DNA of 12,713 nt from CAZSPL01 sp964608735 (GTDB lineage Bacteria; JAJVIF01; JAPKYR01; CAZSPL01). The stretch is taken from positions 1 through 12,713 of the forward strand of contig CAZSPL010000107.1 of NCBI GenBank assembly GCA_964608735.1, given 5' to 3'. Position 1 is the stretch's first letter. The number at the start of each line of letters is the position of its first letter. Under the pieces are notes generated by a model. The model was not told the origin of the DNA. It saw only the letters and a program-made list of their open reading frames with translations, and searched no databases. The position numbers were made by a program, and so were the translations under genes. Below are positions 7,479 to 12,713 of this stretch, piece after piece.

Positions 7479-10034
7479 TTACACGCCGTCCGTGATGAAG
7501 AACCACAATTGTCCTCTCCTGTCGACCGGCGGGTCATCCTCGCTCACGAAAGTTATGCCGACATACGGCCCGAGGGCTTCGCCCTGCGCGGCGTAAGCAT
7601 AGATGGGGTAATCGGCTTCGTCGAGAACCAGGTTGCCCGGCATCGCGGTCCAGCCCGACCCGCTATTGAGCGCGCCGAGGAGGTTAGGATGCGTGCCGCA
7701 CTGCATCCACGTCATTATCAGTTCGTCGTTGGCGTTGTTCACCAGGTTAAGCGCGCGCCGCTCGTAGTCCACCTGGTTCGTGGAACTGCTTGGCGGCGAC
7801 GGCGGAAGCACGTAATCGCCGTTGATGGGATTGTCGGTCAGGTCCCACGTGCCGGATGTGATATCCCTCACGCCATACAAGACATCGAACTGGCAGTTGT
7901 TGAAGCTGTATGTTGAACCCGGGCGGTTATTATACTGGTGCACCCAATATACATTGCCGCTTGAATCGACCGTGACATCGCCGTAGAAGTTGTAGAACAG
8001 CCGGTTCGTCGTCGCGGCGACCGTGGGATCCTCCCATGTTGCCGACACGTTCCATGGGTAACCCGAGCTGTCGTTGGGGTCGAATTCGTCCACCCAGGCT
8101 CCACCATGATATGAGCCGCCAGTGCTGTAATAGCCGGCCATCAGTACGAAGAAAGTATCGGTAACGGGATTGTATACAGCGTGATTGGTGCACCTCGGAC
8201 CGCCATACCACTGAACCGTGAGACCCGGGGGCGTATGGGTGGTGACATCCAATCCTGCGGCGCTCGCGGGTAGCGCACTCCAGCTGTCGGCATAGAAATA
8301 TTTCTGGCCTGACGTACCCGGGGAGATGGTTGTGGGCTGTACATAATCCTGCATCGTGCCGAGAATGCGTCCATCGGGCGTGACGGCGAGAGATGCATAC
8401 ATACCGCCCGCATAGCGGTACCCGAAAATATTGTTCATGGCGATCTTCTCTTGCCAATCAGCCGGGGACCATGCCGAAGGATCGTTGTAGGTGGTTGTAT
8501 CGAGGTATTTGAGCTTCGCCTGGAGGACGTCACTCGTTTGTGCGGTTGCATTTTGCTTGGTTTCGCCCATGAAAACATACACCCCGCCGTTAGCGTCGGC
8601 AGCGGCCGCGAAACCGAGTGTGGGGGGTTTCCGGTTGCCTCCGGCGGAAACGCTGCCGAATATATCGCCTTCGGCAGTCCAGGTCTGCCCGTGGTCCTCG
8701 GAGTGGAACCAGCGGGTCTCCCATGTGTAGTACGACGGGTCCGTAGGGTCTTCCCATGCCGCGAAGATGTGGTAATGACCGTTGGAATCTTCCACGAAAT
8801 TGGCATGATAATATTCCTTCAACGAGTCAACCATCACTGGGTCCATCTCGGTGAACGGAGATTCCTCGGCTACCGTGGTCGTATATTTCCAGCATGTGTA
8901 GATCTGCTCGTCATACAACGCATTGCCCGGATCGAGCAGGTTGAGGAACCAGTGGCCGCCGAAAGTAACCGCATCGGTGACGGTGATAAGCAGTTCCATA
9001 TCGCCCGCCGCGGTCGGTTCCGCCGACACGTTCGTGAAATCAAACATGTATGAATTGGCGGTGCTTCCGGGACCGCTCGATGTATCAACCGTAGTCGGGT
9101 CGAGCACCCCCGCTTCGACTGATTCGATGGTAACGCCGGAGATGTTGCCCTGCCAGTCCCAGGCATCGATGCTGAGGCTGAGGCTTCCGCCGCCTTCTCC
9201 CTCGAAATAGTAGAGGCTGTTGGCGGTTTCGGTCACGTTAATGCAAAATGCTTCGGCGCTGTTCGCCGAAGTTATCTCGAAATCATCCAGGACGATCGGC
9301 GGATCGCCGACCGGCCAGTCATAGTTGGCATAGATTGCGTAGTTGAAAATGAAGAAATCCTGGTCGACATTGTTCCAGTCGAGCACGAAATTCCTCTGGA
9401 TTATCTTGCTCGGGGAGAAACTTCCCCTCTCCTCGAGATTCAGGGGGTCGGAGAAGAAGTCGACGACGCTTTCATCTTCACCGATATCATTGCAATAATA
9501 CTTGTATCCCGCCAGGCCGGAATAGTCGCCGACGCTGTCCGGAGCGCCGAGAAGGCCGTTCTGGTAACCGAACGGCACACCGCTGAAGAATTCGGGGCTC
9601 ATGACAATGGTCAGGCCGTCGGCGTTGTCGACCTCGGGGCCGAAGCATACGCCGCGGACATCGAATCCCGTGAATACCGGGTCCGGGATGGGATGCTTGA
9701 GAATTACGCCCACGCTGATGGTGCCCGCGTCTGGGTTGATGTCAAGGTCGTCCCAGTCAAGGTCCATCGAGCTCAACGGCGGCGGTTCCATGAAACCGAG
9801 CACGTTGATGATTTTGTCCGCTTCCCTCAGCCGGGTGATATCCACACTTCCCGTCGTGGTGTCGATCGAGAACTGCCACAGGCCGAAGCAGGCGGTGTTT
9901 CCGGATTCCACCGTTGCCGCTTTATTCACTTCATCGGTGGGAGGGGCAATGATGCCGCCGTCACCGCTGGAGCAGGAAATCGCGAACGCCACCAGCAGGA
10001 GACATAGAAGTGAATAAAAAATGGTACGCTGCAT
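7479..10034 (-). CDS. Large surface lipoprotein, Asp-box type (paralogue B)
   Basis: Protein of 851 aa. The start at 10034 follows AGGAGG at about five bases. The signal peptide ends in FAISC with Cys21 as the lipid site, followed by SSGDGG. The shared N-terminal domain spans about 48-390: FGLWQF (50-55), NVLGFMEPPPL (77-87), LKHPIPDPVFTGFDVRGV (112-129), YQNGLLGAPD (157-166), FIFNYAI (228-234). The shared C-terminal domain starts near 400 and includes YTWETRWFHSEDHGQTWT. There SEDHGQTW (445-452) is a full Asp-box match (S-x-D-x-G-x-T-W), as in BNR/sialidase-type propellers. It ends in DDPPVDRRGQLWFFITDG, almost as in paralogue A. It is the likely closest relative of paralogue A, by duplication. 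It has its own upstream region and terminator, so it is probably monocistronic. Exported to the envelope; the ligand or substrate is unknown. Confidence 0.88.
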   Translation of the reverse strand: MQRTIFYSLLCLLLVAFAISCSSGDGGIIAPPTDEVNKAATVESGNTACFGLWQFSIDTTTGSVDITRLREADKIINVLGFMEPPPLSSMDLDWDDLDINPDAGTISVGVILKHPIPDPVFTGFDVRGVCFGPEVDNADGLTIVMSPEFFSGVPFGYQNGLLGAPDSVGDYSGLAGYKYYCNDIGEDESVVDFFSDPLNLEERGSFSPSKIIQRNFVLDWNNVDQDFFIFNYAIYANYDWPVGDPPIVLDDFEITSANSAEAFCINVTETANSLYYFEGEGGGSLSLSIDAWDWQGNISGVTIESVEAGVLDPTTVDTSSGPGSTANSYMFDFTNVSAEPTAAGDMELLITVTDAVTFGGHWFLNLLDPGNALYDEQIYTCWKYTTTVAEESPFTEMDPVMVDSLKEYYHANFVEDSNGHYHIFAAWEDPTDPSYYTWETRWFHSEDHGQTWTAEGDIFGSVSAGGNRKPPTLGFAAAADANGGVYVFMGETKQNATAQTSDVLQAKLKYLDTTTYNDPSAWSPADWQEKIAMNNIFGYRYAGGMYASLAVTPDGRILGTMQDYVQPTTISPGTSGQKYFYADSWSALPASAAGLDVTTHTPPGLTVQWYGGPRCTNHAVYNPVTDTFFVLMAGYYSTGGSYHGGAWVDEFDPNDSSGYPWNVSATWEDPTVAATTNRLFYNFYGDVTVDSSGNVYWVHQYNNRPGSTYSFNNCQFDVLYGVRDITSGTWDLTDNPINGDYVLPPSPPSSSTNQVDYERRALNLVNNANDELIMTWMQCGTHPNLLGALNSGSGWTAMPGNLVLDEADYPIYAYAAQGEALGPYVGITFVSEDDPPVDRRGQLWFFITDGV
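7486..7534. repeat. 49-bp near-identical block shared with 4832-4880
   Basis: Partner of the block at the 3' end of paralogue A, 48 of 49 bases identical. It encodes the C-terminal residues before the stop codon of paralogue B. Confidence 0.8.
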
Positions 10035-10111
10035 GATAACCTCCTAATCTTTTTTCAAATTTTCGAATCCGAGCCTCCTCCAAGGGAACAACCGGCGCGT
10101 TCTGTACGCCG

Positions 10112-10117
10112 ATTCTA
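10112..10117 (-). promoter_or_regulatory. Possible -10 element of paralogue B
   Basis: TAGAAT on the minus strand, in the AT-rich region about 78 bases upstream of the start codon. No recognisable -35 hexamer lies 16-18 bases further upstream. Weak call based on sequence and position only. Confidence 0.22.
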
Positions 10118-10241
10118 ACGTATGCAAAATATTTGATGCGATTGAGTTGAAGAATATTACGTGTTTGCGTGTATTTCCGGCATCGGCCCGGAGCGCGTGC
10201 AGTCTTGCTCGCCATCCCCCCCTGGGGGCACGGACATCTCG

Positions 10242-10402
10242 GGGCTGTTGAAAAAATATATTTTATGCCTTCGGGTAGCGCGTATCTATCTCCCGCTTTG
10301 CGGGAGTTCCGAGCGCAGCGAGGAATGATGCGCGCATCACGGCTACGCCGTCGCACAAGAGTGCGAATAGATACGCGCTACCCGGCTTTTTCAACAGCCA
10401 CG
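10242..10402. repeat. Multi-arm inverted-repeat element (MITE-like or structured RNA)
   Basis: Outer arms GGCTGTTGAAAAA (10243-10255) and TTTTTCAACAGCC (10387-10399) are perfect complements. Inside them an 18-bp pair (10272-10289 with 10367-10384) is also perfect. The enclosed 77 bases split into further self-complementary units: CTCCCGC/GCGGGAG with a TTT loop (10290-10306), TTCC/GGAA closing an 11-base loop (10307-10325), the 14-bp palindrome TGATGCGCGCATCA (10326-10339), CGGC/GCCG (10340-10350), and TCGCAC/GTGCGA with an AAGA loop (10351-10366). Almost every base in the core is in a hairpin. TCTCG is found on both sides (10237-10241 and 10403-10407) and could be a 5-bp target duplication. 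This suits a non-autonomous palindromic mobile element; a structured RNA is the alternative. No transposase gene is near. Confidence 0.75.
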
Positions 10403-10438
10403 TCTCGTCAGGCCGTAGCTATCTCGGGACAATATATA

Positions 10439-12520
10439 TTATTCGAACAAATATCCGCCGAAGTCGCTCCTGAGCACATCGCGCGCGTGTTCGGAGCCGC
10501 CGTCGACGCCGTCCGCGATCCCGGAATCGACCGTGCCGTCGGAATGTTTCTGGAACCAGTATGTCTCCGAATGCAACAACACATCGGGAAGCCCGGGCCT
10601 TACACAAACGAGTATCAGTTCCGCATGCCACGTGGTGGGGTCCGGATTCGGCGGGATCTCTTCTTTCGGGCGCCTCGGGCCGTCGGAGAACGCGGCGCTC
10701 GGCGTGCCGAAGGGCGACGAGATGTTGGCATCGGCGGCTTCGCCGTCGGTCCAGTAATACGGATTGGGGATACCGAGCGGATCGTCGTTGGGCCACGGGT
10801 CGACATAGGAATTACCAGCCGCGGGATGAATGGGCGCGTCGGTGGTGATGACCTGTATCCACCTGTATTCGGCGCAGTCGGTGGTCGTGCTGTTGGGCTC
10901 GAAATGCTTGCCCATGTTCACACCACAGGTGGCTTCCTTGAAGAAGTCGAGATAAATGGTGCCGATGCCGCCGTATTCCGGGTGCGCGACCGGGATGCTG
11001 TTAAGCGGTCCGCCCGGCGGCCACGGGAACGGGTGGATGACGAGCAGGACGATGTCGTTGAAATCGGTGAAATTGCTGAAGTGAACGGTGAAGCCCATGT
11101 TGATATCGCCGGGTGTTACGCCCGCGTCGTTATCGAGATGGAAAATGTAATTGCCTTCCCCTTTCGTGGCGGTGGCAATCATCACGCCCTTGCCCAGCGC
11201 GGAGGCATCGAGCTCGACGGAATTCACGCCGATGCCGGGCCAGTCCACGCGTATATCCACCATCGCATGTCCCTTGCCCTCGCCGGCGGTGTCGTCGTAT
11301 GTCAGGTACCCGATAACATATGGGTCGACGAAAATATCCGTCCCGTTCAATTTAGCCTGCGTTTCGATGCTCATACTTATCGGCTCGTTGTAAAGCGGAT
11401 GCGATGCGCCCATGCCGTCGAGGAAATAGCCTTCGCCGTATGTCATCGCATCGGTTACCGATACGAACATCGGGTAAAAACCCACTCCCGAGCCGGTGGT
11501 CACATTCAGCTCAAACTCGAACACCCAACTGAGTTCGTTGCCCGAGTCCTGTGTATATGATATCGGCGAGGCGTTGTTTATCCCGAGGCCGGGGATCGAT
11601 ACGAGAGCGCTGTTGCCCTCGGGCTGCACCCAGTCGAACACGCGTACGCCCATATGCATGGTGCCGCCCGCGCCGTATGGCGGGTCCCAGAACGAATCGT
11701 TTTCGTACATCTCAACCGCGACCATGAACGGCTCGGGACAGTGGGCGTTGACGGGGAAATCCTCCGGCGCCCACGGGCCGTCGCCCGGCGGGAACGCGTA
11801 ATTGGCGAGGATGGCGTAGTTGAAAATCAGGAAATCCCCGGGGTCGTCGCCGAAGTCGAGGTCATAGTGCGCCGATTTCGATTCACCGGCCTGGAACGAT
11901 GTGTCGAGCGGGTCGACATCACCGTCATACCACGGCTCGCCGTTCCATACCGACTGCAGGACCGGGTCGGGGTATGAATCGGTGAAGAGTTTGTAGTCGT
12001 TGTATAAATGATCGTAGTGCGCATAATAATCGGGCGCGCCGAGAAGTCCGTCCTGGTATCCCCAGGGCAGGCTCGAGAATTCGGCGGGATTCAACCACCG
12101 CGTGGCGCCGTCGGCGTTGGTCACTTCCGGACCGAACACCACGCCCCTGACTTCGAATCCCGTGAAGAATGAGTCATCCATCGGATGAGTGAGGATGACA
12201 TCGACGCCGACATAGTTCCCGGCGGGGTCGATTTCGAGGGAGTCGAAGTCGATGGTGAGGTCTTCGAGGGGAGGGGGCTCCATGAATCCGAGCACGTTGA
12301 GCGCTCCCTGGACCCTCCGGTGCGGCACGAGATCGACCTCGCCGGATGAACGGTCGATAGTAACCGTGTAAAATCCGCACAGCATCAGGTTGCTCTTGCC
12401 AGACGCGGCATCGCGAATGCCGCTTCCGGGTTCGCCCGGATTAATGCCTCCCGCCCCGGAAGAGCACCCGTAGATGAAAATAGCGAACAGCAGTACGAGT
12501 GAGAACCTTCGAGCTTTCAT
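10439..12520 (-). CDS. Large surface lipoprotein with a different C-terminus (paralogue C)
   Basis: Protein of 693 aa. The start at 12520 is preferred: GGAGG lies six bases upstream, while the adjacent ATG at 12523 is only three bases from it. The open frame extends to 12709, but that part overlaps the promoter and a repeat and does not look coding. Residues 1-19 form a lipoprotein signal peptide (FIYGC, Cys19). Residues about 45-385 match the N-terminal domain of the two other lipoproteins: NVLGFMEPPPL (75-85), LTHPMDDSFFTGFEVRGV (110-127), RWLNPAEF (141-148), YQDGLLGAPD (155-164), LIFNYAI (231-237), FDWVQPE (295-301). From about 395 on the sequence is different: no Asp-box and no VDRRGQLWFF ending. 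This part contains a beta-rich segment with a possible calcium-type loop (HLDNDAGVTPGD, 461-472) and two Cys (532 and 549) before EYRWIQVITTDAP. I do not recognise it. The paired architectures suggest a shared anchoring or assembly domain carrying exchangeable outer modules. Confidence 0.86.
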   Translation of the reverse strand: MKARRFSLVLLFAIFIYGCSSGAGGINPGEPGSGIRDAASGKSNLMLCGFYTVTIDRSSGEVDLVPHRRVQGALNVLGFMEPPPLEDLTIDFDSLEIDPAGNYVGVDVILTHPMDDSFFTGFEVRGVVFGPEVTNADGATRWLNPAEFSSLPWGYQDGLLGAPDYYAHYDHLYNDYKLFTDSYPDPVLQSVWNGEPWYDGDVDPLDTSFQAGESKSAHYDLDFGDDPGDFLIFNYAILANYAFPPGDGPWAPEDFPVNAHCPEPFMVAVEMYENDSFWDPPYGAGGTMHMGVRVFDWVQPEGNSALVSIPGLGINNASPISYTQDSGNELSWVFEFELNVTTGSGVGFYPMFVSVTDAMTYGEGYFLDGMGASHPLYNEPISMSIETQAKLNGTDIFVDPYVIGYLTYDDTAGEGKGHAMVDIRVDWPGIGVNSVELDASALGKGVMIATATKGEGNYIFHLDNDAGVTPGDINMGFTVHFSNFTDFNDIVLLVIHPFPWPPGGPLNSIPVAHPEYGGIGTIYLDFFKEATCGVNMGKHFEPNSTTTDCAEYRWIQVITTDAPIHPAAGNSYVDPWPNDDPLGIPNPYYWTDGEAADANISSPFGTPSAAFSDGPRRPKEEIPPNPDPTTWHAELILVCVRPGLPDVLLHSETYWFQKHSDGTVDSGIADGVDGGSEHARDVLRSDFGGYLFE

Positions 12521-12620
12521 CATCAGCCTCCGTATTAACTTGTGCTTGTTATGCGTAATGCCTGCCCGGAGTGCGCGGCCCGTCACTGCAACCGCCACAC
12601 ACTCCCATCGATACGCCCTA

Positions 12621-12626
12621 AATATA
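12621..12626 (-). promoter_or_regulatory. Possible -10 element of paralogue C
   Basis: TATATT on the minus strand within GTGGTATATTTAGG. A poor -35 candidate (TTCTCA) lies 17 bases upstream. The transcript would have a leader of about 90 bases before the start at 12520. Position and base composition fit; the -35 does not. Confidence 0.28.
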
Positions 12627-12695
12627 CCACGTTGCACGAATCCTGAGAAGTCCGTAATACGGCATTCTGATACCCGGATAAAGGCGCCCAACCCG

Positions 12696-12713
12696 GGTGC
12701 CGCCTGCAAGCGA
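12696..12713 (-). repeat. 18-bp repeat, inverted partner of 4215-4232
   Basis: The last 18 bases of the window are the exact reverse complement of 4215-4232. The repeat probably continues past the window edge. Together the copies bracket the ORF6N gene and all three lipoprotein genes. Confidence 0.6.

Larger units (their letters stand above)
10035..10438. other. 404-bp intergenic region with promoter area and folded repeat
   Basis: No credible gene was seen. Bases 10035-10180 are AT-rich and form the upstream region of paralogue B: the AGGAGG site directly before its ATG, then a possible -10. Bases 10210-10230 hold a run of C followed by G (CCCCCC-CTGGGGG), a minor palindrome. Bases 10242-10402 hold the multi-arm inverted repeat described separately. 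The remaining 36 bases lead to the stop codon of the 693-aa lipoprotein at 10439. No standard terminator with a T-tract was found for that gene, so the folded element may fill that role. Confidence 0.6.

Noticed and set aside
4825..10034. Calling paralogues A and B sialidases from their Asp-box motifs
   Set aside because: Asp-boxes are structural and occur in many propellers. The catalytic Arg triad, Tyr/Glu pair and Asp could not be placed, and only one clear Asp-box was seen per protein.
9961..10356. Minus-strand frame of 131 codons running through the folded repeat into the start of paralogue B
   Set aside because: It overlaps the promoter, the ribosome binding site and signal-peptide region of a well-supported gene. 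The translation is low in recognisable structure and rich in Arg.
10169..11560. Long plus-strand open frame of 463 codons opposite the 693-aa lipoprotein gene
   Set aside because: It lies antisense to a gene with a signal peptide, ribosome binding site and paralogues. Its translation is Arg/His/Val-rich without family motifs, and its start is inside the folded repeat. It is a by-product of high GC on the complementary strand.
12521..12709. N-terminal extension of the paralogue C frame by 63 codons
   Set aside because: The signal peptide must be at the N-terminus, GGAGG precedes the ATG at 12520, and the extension covers the likely promoter and a repeat.

Overview
The window reads as a chromosomal stretch of an uncultivated, Gram-negative-type bacterium with fairly high GC: a hand count gives 63% over 3661-3720, inside a coding gene. 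The Gram-negative call rests on three large secreted lipoproteins with lipoboxes and on a signal-peptide beta-propeller protein. The lineage cannot be fixed from sequence alone. Large lipoproteins of this sort, with an unnamed N-terminal domain and Asp-box or propeller C-termini, look familiar from candidate-phylum genomes, but that is an impression, not a search result.

Left part (1-4146): a leader containing a strong intrinsic terminator (185-212) precedes a sodium:solute symporter (247-1839). Convergent to it is a secreted PQQ/FG-GAP-type beta-propeller protein (1954-3291, minus), with a GC-rich hairpin between the two 3' ends. A TauE/SafE-type membrane permease (3424-4146, plus) diverges from the propeller gene. 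It has no ribosome binding site and may be leaderless.

Right part (4215-12713): all genes lie on the minus strand. In transcription order they are a 693-aa lipoprotein (10439-12520), an 851-aa lipoprotein (7479-10034), an 838-aa lipoprotein (4825-7341) and a small, AT-richer ORF6N-domain gene (4239-4754). The three lipoproteins share a roughly 380-residue N-terminal domain that I cannot name. Two of them also share a long C-terminal domain with an Asp-box-like motif; the third has an unrelated C-terminus. They look like a tandem-duplicated surface-protein family with a swapped C-terminal module. Each has its own ribosome binding site and intergenic region, and at least the middle one has its own intrinsic terminator, so they are probably separate transcription units.

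The most unusual non-coding item is a roughly 160-bp element at 10242-10402. Its two nested inverted-repeat arms (13 bp and 18 bp, both perfect) enclose several further hairpins. It could be a MITE-like palindromic element or a structured RNA. Two 18-bp inverted copies of another repeat (4215-4232 and the right edge, 12696-12713) bracket the whole right-hand block. A 20-bp direct repeat (80-99 and 1924-1943) brackets the symporter gene. No rRNA, tRNA, CRISPR array or transposase gene was recognised.
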